The notes beneath the pieces were generated by a model that saw nothing but the letters and a program-made list of their open reading frames with translations, had not been told where the DNA came from and ran no database searches. Position numbers and translations under genes: made by a program. Of a DNA stretch of 42,647 bases, positions 35,431 to 42,647 are shown piece by piece. Positions within the stretch are counted from its first letter, which is position 1, and each line of letters opens with the position of its first letter. Origin of the DNA: JBBDIM01 sp040880405 (GTDB lineage: Bacteria > Planctomycetota > Planctomycetia > Pirellulales > Pirellulaceae); assembly GCA_040880405.1 (NCBI GenBank), contig JBBDIM010000044.1, positions 1-42,647 of the forward strand, written 5' to 3'.

Positions 35431-35546
35431 GCCGCGGTCCCCGTAATTGTACTTATCCCCGTACGAGTTTGGCGTGTTTACCAGTCGTCGCACGCGGGGT
35501 TGCCGGGTCGATTGGCGAGGAATTATGGGATTGAGGATGGAGCGTT
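35431..35546 (+). repeat. 116-bp direct repeat, right copy
   Basis: Pairs with 33507-33622. The three differences include AATTGTAC versus AATTGAAC, which breaks one base pair of the hairpin kept in the left copy. Confidence 0.95.
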
Positions 35547-35594
35547 TGGACGGGGATAAGTTCAATTACGGGTGCCGCGGATGAGGGTTCTATT

Positions 35595-35627
35595 CCGCCG
35601 ACTCTTTGTAATTGAACTCATCCCCTA
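35595..35627 (-). repeat. Right terminal inverted repeat (33 bp)
   Basis: Exact inverse of 33461-33493. Confidence 0.97.
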
Positions 35628-35712
35628 CTACCCCGACCTTTTTGCCCTGGTTTGGTCTATAATCGAGTACCAAGCTGTCCGATTCCGCACGCCTCTCGCA
35701 GGAGTTTTCACA

Positions 35713-36792
35713 ATGCACACACCCCTGCCCCTCCGTTACCTGACCCTCACGATCCTCGCCCTGCCGCTGTTTTGCCTGAATGTACAAGCCGAGGATTCGC
35801 TGGAATCCAAGTATCTGAGCGACATTCGCCAAGTCACCTCCGGGATGGTGAAGGCGGGCGAAGGGTATTTTTCCCCCGATGGGAAGCAAATCGTTTATCA
35901 GGCGGTGCCGCAGGAATATCCGTTCTATCAGATCTACACCCAGCCGCTCTCCGGTGGTCGGCCGGAACTGATTAGTACCGGTCGCGGCCGAACCACCTGC
36001 GCTTACTTTAGCCCCAGCGGCAAGAAAATCTTATTCGCCAGCAGCCATCTCGACCCGATGATGGAAAAGACGGAAGCAGAAGAGATCGCCAAGCAAGAGG
36101 AAGAGAAACGGTCCGGGACTCGGCGGCGGTACTCCTGGGATTTTGATCCGCATACCGATATCTTCGAGAAAGACCTGAAGTCCGGGAAGCTGACCCAGTT
36201 GACCGAAGCCCACGGCTATGATGCCGAAGGGGCCTACTCCTACGATGGCAAGCAGATCGCCTTTTGTAGCGACCGTGATGGCCATGCGGACCTGTTTATC
36301 ATGGACGCCGACGGCGGAAACCAGAAAAAGCTGATCGGCGGGCCTGGTTACGATGGCGGGCCATTCATCAGCCCCAACGGCAAATGGGTTGTGTACCGGA
36401 CCGATCGTGGCCGCGAAGAGGGTTATCTGCAGATCCACGTGATCCGGACCGATGGCACCGACGACACCGCACTGACCGACATCAACGGCGTGAACTGGGC
36501 CCCGTATTGGCACCCCACCAAGCCGTACATCATCTGGTCCGGGGCGGACCACTCGCGGCCCGGTCGGCCCAACTACAACCTGTGGCTGATGAAGTACGAG
36601 GAGAGCGACAAGGGGATCAAGAAGCTGAAAACGTGGCAAATTACCGACAGCTCCTCGGCTGACGTGCTACCGGTCTTCTCGCCCGATGGGACCAAGCTGA
36701 TGTGGACCAGCACCCGCAGCGAGGATGGCAGCAGCCAGCTGTTCATCGCCGATTTCCAACTACCGGAAGACGAAGAGAAGGACCAAGAGTGA
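35713..36792 (+). CDS. TolB-like PD40 beta-propeller protein, exported
   Basis: 359 aa from the ATG at 35713, which has AGGAG 8 nt upstream; the frame continues upstream into the repeat element and is not coding there. A signal peptide (TLTILALPLFCLNVQA-ED) precedes repeated PD40/WD40-like motifs: YFSPDGKQIVYQA, YFSPSGKKILFAS, AYSYDGKQIAFCSDRDGHADLFIMDADGG, FISPNGKWVVYRTDR, VFSPDGTKLMWTSTR. These form a six-bladed TolB-type propeller. Periplasmic, probably protein-binding. The Nudix gene overlaps its stop by 4 nt. Confidence 0.88.
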   Translation: MHTPLPLRYLTLTILALPLFCLNVQAEDSLESKYLSDIRQVTSGMVKAGEGYFSPDGKQIVYQAVPQEYPFYQIYTQPLSGGRPELISTGRGRTTCAYFSPSGKKILFASSHLDPMMEKTEAEEIAKQEEEKRSGTRRRYSWDFDPHTDIFEKDLKSGKLTQLTEAHGYDAEGAYSYDGKQIAFCSDRDGHADLFIMDADGGNQKKLIGGPGYDGGPFISPNGKWVVYRTDRGREEGYLQIHVIRTDGTDDTALTDINGVNWAPYWHPTKPYIIWSGADHSRPGRPNYNLWLMKYEESDKGIKKLKTWQITDSSSADVLPVFSPDGTKLMWTSTRSEDGSSQLFIADFQLPEDEEKDQE

Positions 36793-37226
36793 GCAGTGAA
36801 TCCCTACCTGAGAGTAAAGCCTGCGGATTCCTGATCTATCGGGGCGAGCCGATCCGCTCGTTCCTCCTGATGCGGCACCCCGACCGCTGGGACCTCCCCA
36901 AAGGTCACGTCGATCCGGGCGAAGAGGAACTGGAGTGCGCCCTCCGGGAACTGGAGGAAGAGACCGGGATCAAGGCCAGCGATATCGAGGTTGACCCCGC
37001 GTTTCGGTTCGCCCTGCAATACAAGGTGAACTACAAAAATCGCAACGGCGGCGGGGATACGCTCAAAACGGCGGTCTACTTCCTGGCCCGGCTCCACCAG
37101 GAGGTGGAAATCCAATGCACCGAGCATGGCGGGCACGAGTGGTTCCCCTGGAACCCTCCGCACACGATCCAAACCCAAACGATCGATCCGCTGCTCGCCG
37201 CGGTCGAGACGCATTTCGAAGCGTAA
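36789..37226 (+). CDS. Nudix hydrolase (Ap4A hydrolase-like)
   Basis: 145 aa from a GTG at 36789 that overlaps the preceding TGA stop (GTGA), with GAAGGA upstream. A complete Nudix box, G-x5-E-x7-RELEEETGI, spans residues 39-61. WDLPKGHVDPGE and the WFPW loop are as in asymmetric bis(5'-nucleosyl)-tetraphosphatases, which cleave dinucleoside polyphosphates. Translationally coupled to the PD40 protein, though no functional link is obvious. Convergent with the transglutaminase-like gene, with only 18 nt between stops. Confidence 0.9.
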   Translation: MSSESLPESKACGFLIYRGEPIRSFLLMRHPDRWDLPKGHVDPGEEELECALRELEEETGIKASDIEVDPAFRFALQYKVNYKNRNGGGDTLKTAVYFLARLHQEVEIQCTEHGGHEWFPWNPPHTIQTQTIDPLLAAVETHFEA

Positions 37227-37244
37227 CAGCCGGTCGGTTCACAA

Positions 37245-38879
37245 CTACGGAAATTCCACACCCAAAATCTCAATCTGCCCGATTACGCGCGAGACCGGGA
37301 AAAACGCGGAAAACGCCGCGGAGCCTTCCAAGCTGGACTCGGTCACTTTAATATAGTCGACCCCAATCGGCCCCGGCGGGCGCGTCGCATCCAGGGGAAT
37401 CCAGCGGTCGTCGATCCAGGCCTCGGTCCACATGTGGTAGGCGAATCCCCGGGCCTGCTCTCCCTCGAAATAAACCAACCCCAAGGCGGCCCGAGCCGGA
37501 ATTCCCTTGGCCCGTAGCAGCGCCATGAGCAGCACGGAGTGTTCGGTGCAGTCCCCCTCCCGCGCCCGGGCGACATCAGCGGCTGTTGCGAAACCCTGCG
37601 AGAAATTCTTTTCGGTCACCGTCTCATGCACCAGCTTCTCGGCGGCTAGTGCGGTTTGGAGCGGTGTCTCCTTATCCGGAATGCCCGCGGCCAACTTGAG
37701 CACCACTTCGTCATCGCTTTGCACCAATGAACTCGGCTGGCGATCTGCGGGGCTTGGTGCGTCATCAACATCAATCCCGGTGGGAACCGCCGCTTTTGGA
37801 TCAATCCGGTAAACCGTCAGTTTGGCCTCCCGCTCTCCGGCCGGTGCCAAGGTTTGGTTGGTCCTACTACTCAGCATCTCAGCCAGGTTCCCCCGAGCAT
37901 GACGCAGGTGATACGTGGCCTTTCGCGCGGTTTGCAGCGGCCCAATATCCCCAGGCACCGGTACCACGGTTTCCGTAGCCAAGTCGAAGGTCACCGCCTG
38001 ATTGGGGCTCATGGCCAGCTGCTTGTCGCAGCTCAGGATCTCGAAATCCTGTTCCGGCAGAGCCATTTTGACAACCACGCCATGGTCATCCACCCACATG
38101 GTTGTGGGGGCCGGGACCTGATCGTCAACGGCGACCTCATGCTCAACCCGCAGCAGCGAAACTTTCGTCCCGCCGATCATCTCGACAGATTCGGGCTTGG
38201 TGGCGTTGAAGTTCATCATCGCAGGACGATTCACCAACGGTATTAACACCAAGCGTTCCCGCTGTTGCCCGGCAGTAATCGGCGGATCTTCCAGCGCAAG
38301 CCGCTGGGCATGCATGCCCCCCAGTTTCGCGTCCCAGGTGAATTTCTCCGGCGGACCTGATTCCCGGCCTGCCTGGGTGGTGGTGATCTCGAACTGGGCC
38401 GTCTCCCCTTCGGTCGAAATCCGCTTGCCACGAAACAGCGTCGCCACCCTCCCTTGCGACATCTTGCTGGCGTACTGCAAGAGGTGCCCCTCTTCGGTCT
38501 CCAGGAAGATGTTCTCGACGCGCATGGTGATCGTTTGTTCGAGCCGCTTGATCTGGAACTGCTGGATGCTGGTGGTGCGGATGGTCGTCGGTCCCCCACC
38601 CTGCCCCTGATCCCTGCGGACCGTTTCCCGGCCGAATCCAATCTTCTGCCCCTGCTGGACAATCGCGGACCAGCGATCTGCGAGAACGTCCGGATCGGCG
38701 GCCGGATCGGAATTCGCGGCAACCCGCGGAGCTGATTTCTCCGCCTGGCCGGGCTTCGAAACCTCGGGCCCACCATCTTCCTGGGCCACCGCTGCTGGCT
38801 TACAGGCCGTTACAGTCAGCAATAACAGACCAATCAATCCTCTGAGGATTCCGCTGGCACGGGTCGCTTTGGTGGGCAT
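37245..38879 (-). CDS. Transglutaminase-like lipoprotein
   Basis: 544 aa from the ATG at 38879 (GGAAG just upstream; the frame has another Met five codons earlier). The lipoprotein signal is GLIGLLLLTVTAC. A long beta-rich region precedes the transglutaminase-like Cys-His-Asp domain: Cys444 in REGDCTEHSVLLMALLRAKG, His482 in YHMWTEAW, Asp497 in PLDATRP. Such proteins act as periplasmic cysteine proteases or crosslinking enzymes; the substrate is unknown. Confidence 0.88.
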   Translation of the reverse strand: MPTKATRASGILRGLIGLLLLTVTACKPAAVAQEDGGPEVSKPGQAEKSAPRVAANSDPAADPDVLADRWSAIVQQGQKIGFGRETVRRDQGQGGGPTTIRTTSIQQFQIKRLEQTITMRVENIFLETEEGHLLQYASKMSQGRVATLFRGKRISTEGETAQFEITTTQAGRESGPPEKFTWDAKLGGMHAQRLALEDPPITAGQQRERLVLIPLVNRPAMMNFNATKPESVEMIGGTKVSLLRVEHEVAVDDQVPAPTTMWVDDHGVVVKMALPEQDFEILSCDKQLAMSPNQAVTFDLATETVVPVPGDIGPLQTARKATYHLRHARGNLAEMLSSRTNQTLAPAGEREAKLTVYRIDPKAAVPTGIDVDDAPSPADRQPSSLVQSDDEVVLKLAAGIPDKETPLQTALAAEKLVHETVTEKNFSQGFATAADVARAREGDCTEHSVLLMALLRAKGIPARAALGLVYFEGEQARGFAYHMWTEAWIDDRWIPLDATRPPGPIGVDYIKVTESSLEGSAAFSAFFPVSRVIGQIEILGVEFP

Positions 38880-39294
38880 TGGGCTTCCGTCCATGTCGCG
38901 AGGGCGTGGTTTCGTCCCTCGTTAGTATAGCAAAATCGACCCCTGTTTTGAAAACGCGATACCAGGTGGGTGGCATGTTCACTTTCCTCCACGTGGCCAG
39001 GTTGGCCGTAGCGTCTGTGCCGATTTTCGGAGCATCGTAGCAGCTTGATCGCGCCAAGCTGGGGCCGGCTCGTCCTAATTTCCGACCACTTTTCATTTCC
39101 TGTTTTTGTTTCCCAAAGAGCGGTGGTCACGTCTTTTACGATGCTATGTTCCCTGTAGCGAGACGGTGTTTGCACTGTGCTCCAAACCTCGAATTGGCCG
39201 GGGGCAACATACATGGTTCGCGAAATCGACGATTTCGGAAGAACCAGCGGCCATCCGGGGCGATTCCGTAACCTACGATTCAAGCAACTAGAGT
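38880..39294. other. Intergenic region, nothing identified
   Basis: About 415 bases between divergent genes. No supported gene, repeat or structured RNA was recognised; short apparent ORFs lack RBS and family resemblance. It should contain both divergent promoters. Confidence 0.5.
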
Positions 39295-40071
39295 ATGACG
39301 ACAGCGACCACCGGCAGTGGACCGCTCAAACGTCGTGCCAAAGACAATCAGGGGACAGAGGTCACACCAATGGGCTTCTTAAAGCAATTTTTCAAGAGCG
39401 TTTTCCACGAAGGGGCGTATGCCCGGGGTGGGAATAGTTTCGAGCACATTTCCGAGCAACAGCTCGAAGCCCATCTGGGTGTGTGCAGCTACGACGGTTT
39501 CGAACTGACCGAAGCCGTGCGACCCGCGTTCGACCTGAAGGTGATTCCCAAGCAAGGTTATCGCCGCGACATTTACCGGGACGAAGAGACGCGGAGTAGC
39601 GTGCCTGTGCTGATGGGTAGCGCCACCAAGGACAACCTGTTCGAAACGTTCATGGAACTGCTCGATCCGTTGGGGCCGGAGGTCGACGTCGTCCTGGAGT
39701 CGAGTCACTACCGGGAACCGGCCGACGATCACGCCGACCTGTACCGCGAACATATCGACATGCCGGTCCTCAAGAGTATCCTCTGGGACTATGAGGACCT
39801 GCTGCTGCACTGCGGTTGCACTGGCATCGCCGTGCTGAACCCCAACACGCCGCAGGAAGTGCAGTTCGACGAGCACAAACTGCTGATCGTCTATGGCAAC
39901 GACCTGGCGCCGTTCGAGAATATCTTCCACCAGCGGGACGTTTATCCCGAGGCGGACCTGAAATTCATCACCGAAGCGGAACATGTCCACTCGTCCAACG
40001 AGCGATTCCAGCAGCAGTTCGAAGAACTGCGGATGCGGCTGGGAATGGATCATTCCCTTTCTTACCACTGA
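39295..40071 (+). CDS. Conserved-looking protein of unknown function
   Basis: 258 aa from 39295; the Met at 39370 (MGFLKQFFKSVFHEGAYARGG) is an equally plausible start because the first 25 residues are low-complexity and polar. No signal peptide or membrane segment. The protein is acidic and mixed alpha/beta, with notable stretches DIYRDEETRSSVPVLMGSAT, DVVLESSHYREPADDHADLY, LLLHCGCTGIAVLNPN and HKLLIVYGNDLAPFE. No family is recognised. A clear terminator follows. Confidence 0.7.
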   Translation: MTTATTGSGPLKRRAKDNQGTEVTPMGFLKQFFKSVFHEGAYARGGNSFEHISEQQLEAHLGVCSYDGFELTEAVRPAFDLKVIPKQGYRRDIYRDEETRSSVPVLMGSATKDNLFETFMELLDPLGPEVDVVLESSHYREPADDHADLYREHIDMPVLKSILWDYEDLLLHCGCTGIAVLNPNTPQEVQFDEHKLLIVYGNDLAPFENIFHQRDVYPEADLKFITEAEHVHSSNERFQQQFEELRMRLGMDHSLSYH

Positions 40072-40099
40072 TCAAACCGTACTGTCTCCCGACGACCCA

Positions 40100-40139
40100 A
40101 GCGACCTGGCCGGTTTATCCGCCAGGTCGCTTTGTTTTT
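40100..40139 (+). terminator. Rho-independent terminator
   Basis: AGCGACCTGGC (40100-40110) pairs with GCCAGGTCGCT (40121-40131) across a 10-nt loop and is followed by TTGTTTTTG. It lies 28 nt after the stop of the upstream gene. Confidence 0.92.
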
Positions 40140-40148
40140 GCTAGCAGC

Positions 40149-40175
40149 CTGGGACCGCCGACATCCCCGTCGGCA
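40149..40175 (+). repeat. Short hairpin repeat CTGGGACCGCCGAC, copy 2
   Basis: Differs from 27883-27915 by one base in the hairpin (GCCGACA versus GCCGACG). Located just after a terminator. Confidence 0.8.
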
Positions 40176-40237
40176 TTTTGGTTAGCTTGTGCCGTTGTCA
40201 ACTATGAGTTTCCCCTGAAAAACCGCGTTACTTCAAT

Positions 40238-40480
40238 CAACAAAGGGCCAACGGCCCGGTTTCATACCAGCCTGGGATGAAGTCCCAGGTCTCTCGTCAC
40301 AAACCAATCGTGAGGGCTGAAGGCCCGACATAATTTGGTCGATTGATTCGCGTTTGCCCAAGCAATGGGACCGGGCCTACAGCCCTCACGTTTCCATTGG
40401 ATCCTAATTCCCAGGGCGTTGCCCTGGGCTGGTATGGGGACACGCCTTCAGCGTTCGGCATTTCGGTGGTGTTCGTTTTC
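40238..40480. repeat. 244-bp nested-palindrome repeat, copy 2
   Basis: Co-linear with 29841-30084. Hairpin arms and the end CACGCCTTCAGCGTTCGG are conserved, while loops and spacers differ in sequence. The inner arms CGTGAGGGCTGAAGGCCCG and CGGGCCTACAGCCCTCACG are identical in both copies. Confidence 0.9.
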
Positions 40481-40675
40481 TGATAGCCATCGGCCGCTTT
40501 GGAGATTGGGACCGAAATTACCCAAGGCATCGCGCTCGATTCCGCCATCCCTAAATGCACGCCGCTAGCACCCAACCGATGAACTGCCCTTGCCTCCAAC
40601 CGGCGATTTCCGGACACTACCGGCCCAATTTCAGTAAGCCAAGTTTGATGTTGGCAACTCAACCCGAGGTTCGCG

Positions 40676-41344
40676 TTGAAGACGGCTGGGCGGCGATGGA
40701 CGACGTTGATTCTTATGCTTGGCATCCTCGGATGCCAAAGCTGGGGAATTCCGCGCCCCTTCTCTTCCGGACACGCCCCGGCCCGGATCATCGACAATCC
40801 GACCTTCATCCCGGTTTCCGACTATAACCTGCTCTGGGATCAAACCGTGATTGCGGTCGACGACCACTTCAAAATCCGCCGGGAACAACGCGTGCGTGTC
40901 GTCGCCGACCAACTGACCGAGGGCCGCCTGGAAACCTTTCCCCGGATCGGATCAACTCTCCTCGAACCGTGGCACACCGATTCCACCAAAGGGTACGAGA
41001 AGCTGGAAAGCACGCTGCAAACGATTCGCCGCTACGCGATCGTCCGCGTCTCGCCTCAAGATGGCGGGTTCATGGTCGAGGTCGAGGTCCACAAACAGAT
41101 GGAAGATCTGCCCAAATCCTCCTCCTCGGGCCGAGCACTCGACCGCCTTCGCTCCGATGGAACGTTGACCCGGGTCGATGGCCCAGACGATCTCGATCCG
41201 CTGACCGAGGGCTGGATTCCGCTCTGCCGCGATGTCCAACTGGAACAACGCATCTTGCAGGACATCCGAGCCCGGATGAATCAAATCGAGCCGGTTCCGC
41301 ACATTCCGGCGGGATATCCACTGCCGGAGAATTATCCGTTGTAA
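40676..41344 (+). CDS. Lipoprotein of unknown function
   Basis: 222 aa with a TTG start at 40676, chosen because GAGG lies 7 nt upstream and it begins a perfect lipoprotein signal (KTAGRRWTTLILMLGILGC, lipidated Cys20). The nearby ATG at 40648 is out of frame. The mature part is mixed alpha/beta with a region resembling a periplasmic beta-domain (YEKLESTLQTIRRYAIVRVSPQDGGFMVEVEVHKQMEDL) and a Pro-rich C-terminus. Resembles conserved hypothetical planctomycete lipoproteins; no function known. Confidence 0.75.
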   Translation: MKTAGRRWTTLILMLGILGCQSWGIPRPFSSGHAPARIIDNPTFIPVSDYNLLWDQTVIAVDDHFKIRREQRVRVVADQLTEGRLETFPRIGSTLLEPWHTDSTKGYEKLESTLQTIRRYAIVRVSPQDGGFMVEVEVHKQMEDLPKSSSSGRALDRLRSDGTLTRVDGPDDLDPLTEGWIPLCRDVQLEQRILQDIRARMNQIEPVPHIPAGYPLPENYPL

Positions 41345-41354
41345 CGGTGGTGGG

Positions 41355-41443
41355 GTGCGAAAAAGGGGTCAGGACTCTTTTTCGCGAAACGTTCTCAAAT
41401 TGAACATGTCTAATGAAAAAGAGTCCTGACCCCTTTTTCGCAC
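41355..41443. repeat. Inverted-pair palindrome AAAAAGGGGTCAGGACTC, copy 2
   Basis: Arms starting GTGCGAAAAAGGGGTCAGGA at 41355 and their inverse ending at 41443. The spacer shares only limited sequence with copy 1 at 20444. Lies between convergent genes and can serve as a bidirectional terminator. Confidence 0.92.
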
Positions 41444-41454
41444 TTCGGCCGCAC

Positions 41455-42606
41455 CTACCCCACTTCAATCGCCTCGCCGGTGGTCCATTGCGAGAGGCTC
41501 CCCCCTTCGCGGATGACCCGGTTGTACACGGTGTCTCGCTCGACCGGTTCTCGGCCCGCTTCGCGGATTAGGTCTTGGATCTGCTCGACACTGAGAATTT
41601 CCGGGGTAGTCGCCCCGGCATCATGATAGATCAGCTCGTGCCGGACGGTTCCGTCGATGTCGTCCGCACCGTAGGAGAGGGCGGTTTGGGCGGTGCCGAT
41701 CCCCAGCATGATCCAGTACGCCTTGATGTGCGGGAAGTTGTCCAGCATCAACCGCGAGATCGCCATCGTCCGCAGGTCCATCAGCACCGACGGCTTTTTC
41801 AGGTTCCGCAGGGCCGCAAGTTCCGTGTTGTCCGGATGAAAGGCCAACGGGATGAATGTCTGGAACCCGCCCGATTTGTCCTGCGTTTCCCGCAAGCGGA
41901 TTAGGTGGTCGATCCGGTGGTAGGCGTTTTCGATGTGCCCATACAGCATGGTCGCGTTCGTTTTGATCCCCATTTCATGGGCGGTCCGATGGATCTCGTG
42001 CCATTTGCCGGGGTTTGCTTTGTGCTCGCAGATCTGATCGCGAACCTCGGGGTGAAAAATCTCCGCCCCACCACCCGGCAAGCTTCCCAGTCCGGCCTCT
42101 TGCAGGTCTTCCAATACCTCGCGGACCGACTTACCGGAGAGAAATTCAAACCAGTTGATCTCCACCGCGGTCCACGCCTTGAGGTGCAGCGAGGGGAAGC
42201 TCTCGTGCAGCAGACGGACCAGGTGGACGTACCAGTCGTACTTTTTCTGGTGATGCAGACCACCCACGATATGCAGCTCGGTACAGCCGTTGTCGACCGC
42301 CTCCTGCCCTCGGGCCAGGATCTGATCGTCCGACATGACGTAGCCGCGCGGGTCCCGCAGATCGGCCCGGAACGCGCAGAAATTGCAGCGGTAAACGCAG
42401 ATGTTGGTCGCGTTTAAGTGCGTGTTGATGTTGTAGTAGCCGAAGTTGCCATTCTTCCGCTCGCGGACCAGATTGGCCAGTTCCGCCACTTCATTGAGCG
42501 GCACGTCGTCCTGGTAGAGAAAAACCCCTTCATCCAGCGAGAGACGCTCGCCGTTTTCCACCTTTTTGCCGATCGTATCGAGATTCAGGTCGCTATTTGA
42601 AGACAT
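41455..42606 (-). CDS. mqnE: Aminofutalosine synthase MqnE (radical SAM)
   Basis: 383 aa. Radical SAM enzyme of the futalosine route to menaquinone. The [4Fe-4S] cluster cysteines Cys70, Cys74 and Cys77 lie in CVYRCNFCAF. Downstream motifs HIVGGLHHQK, LKAWTAVEINWF, LGSLPGGGAEIF, TNATMLYGHIE, FIPLAFHPDNT and GADDIDGTV match MqnE rather than MqnC. The N-terminus (about 1-45) is the usual helical region; length is normal. Other mqn genes are not in the window. It converges on the lipoprotein gene across the GGGGTC palindrome. Confidence 0.95.
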   Translation of the reverse strand: MSSNSDLNLDTIGKKVENGERLSLDEGVFLYQDDVPLNEVAELANLVRERKNGNFGYYNINTHLNATNICVYRCNFCAFRADLRDPRGYVMSDDQILARGQEAVDNGCTELHIVGGLHHQKKYDWYVHLVRLLHESFPSLHLKAWTAVEINWFEFLSGKSVREVLEDLQEAGLGSLPGGGAEIFHPEVRDQICEHKANPGKWHEIHRTAHEMGIKTNATMLYGHIENAYHRIDHLIRLRETQDKSGGFQTFIPLAFHPDNTELAALRNLKKPSVLMDLRTMAISRLMLDNFPHIKAYWIMLGIGTAQTALSYGADDIDGTVRHELIYHDAGATTPEILSVEQIQDLIREAGREPVERDTVYNRVIREGGSLSQWTTGEAIEVG

Positions 42607-42647
42607 TTCGCGGGCCGATTTTTCTGAAGGGGTCGCAATGCAGTTTT

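Larger units (their letters stand above)
33461..35627. mobile_element. Palindromic element carrying an ATPase-TOPRIM-like cassette
   Basis: Bounded by perfect 33-bp terminal inverted repeats (33461-33493 and 35595-35627), which begin TAGGGGATGAGTTCAATTAC. Two 116-bp direct repeats (33507-33622 and 35431-35546, three mismatches) flank a 1808-bp insert with two genes. With the insert and one repeat removed, a 243-bp four-arm palindrome remains, of the same design as the 229-bp element at 23240. No transposase or recombinase gene is present. Apart from TA at both tips, no target-site duplication is evident. Confidence 0.85.
35389..35712. other. Intergenic: right end of the palindromic element
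   Basis: About 325 bases with no gene. A small GTTGCG/CGCAAC hairpin follows the TOPRIM-like stop, with no T run. Then come the right 116-bp direct repeat (35431-35546), the inner arm GGGGATAAGT (35552-35561) and the right terminal repeat (35595-35627). The last 85 bases should hold the promoter of the PD40 gene. Confidence 0.8.
40140..40675. other. Repeat-filled intergenic region
   Basis: About 535 bases without a supported gene. Contains the short hairpin repeat at 40149-40175 and the 244-bp-type nested palindrome at 40238-40480. The remaining ~190 bases before the lipoprotein gene show no identifiable feature. Confidence 0.7.

Noticed and set aside
33461..35627. Classical insertion sequence
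   Set aside because: Terminal inverted repeats are present, but neither gene encodes a DDE, Y1, serine or tyrosine recombinase, and no convincing target-site duplication is seen.

Overview
The window looks like chromosome of a planctomycete, most likely of the Pirellulaceae type. This rests on gene content typical of that group: a prepilin-like H-x-DG (DUF1559) protein, an OmpL-type porin with a Cys-rich N-terminus, multihaem cytochrome lipoproteins, DUF1573 and DUF4416 proteins, an archaeal/eukaryal-type ProRS, futalosine-route MqnE, many secreted or lipoprotein products, and abundant dispersed palindromic repeats. Species was not determined. No rRNA, tRNA, CRISPR array, transposase or integrase was seen.

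Layout. 1-4250: the acidic tail of an upstream gene and its terminator, a zinc-ribbon membrane protein, and a fused assimilatory nitrite reductase (NirB+NirD) lying between two 84-bp direct repeats. 4825-11337 (minus strand): a probable surface-polysaccharide/redox cluster with a WecA/MraY-like sugar-phosphate transferase, an O-antigen-ligase/TPR protein, a DUF1573 protein and a tetrahaem metallophosphatase lipoprotein. 11454-17988: DUF4416, porin, DUF1559 pseudopilin, ProRS, and a YhaM-like OB/HD protein. 18087-25669: RNase R, a secreted alpha/beta hydrolase, a 37-aa membrane peptide and a prolyl oligopeptidase. 25896-33455: a His-rich lipoprotein, a TPR protein, an M42-like aminopeptidase, a DUF486 protein, a histidine kinase with a possible c-type haem motif, and a class I aminotransferase. 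35713-42606: a TolB/PD40 protein, a Nudix hydrolase, a transglutaminase-like lipoprotein, two unrecognised proteins, and MqnE.

The standout is 33461-35627. A two-gene operon (RecF/OLD/AAA15-like ATPase plus a small TOPRIM-like acidic protein, the architecture of PARIS-type and related anti-phage pairs) sits inside a palindromic element. The element has perfect 33-bp terminal inverted repeats, and 116-bp internal direct repeats (3 mismatches) immediately flank the cassette. With the cassette and one direct repeat removed, a 243-bp element remains. It has the same four-arm design (GGGGATGAGT / ACTTATCCCC / GGGGATAAGT / ACTCATCCCC) as an empty element at 23240-23468. The arms show compensatory changes between the two elements. 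The cassette has its own sigma70-like promoter placed so that the ATPase mRNA would be leaderless. I infer a candidate defence module captured by, or travelling with, a non-autonomous palindromic repeat; no mobility gene is visible.

Several other repeat families are interspersed: a 244-bp nested-palindrome element (two copies), AAAAAGGGGTCAGGACTC inverted pairs (two), an 84-bp/35-bp hairpin repeat around nirB (three), and a short CTGGGACCGCCGAC hairpin (two, one inside a reading frame).
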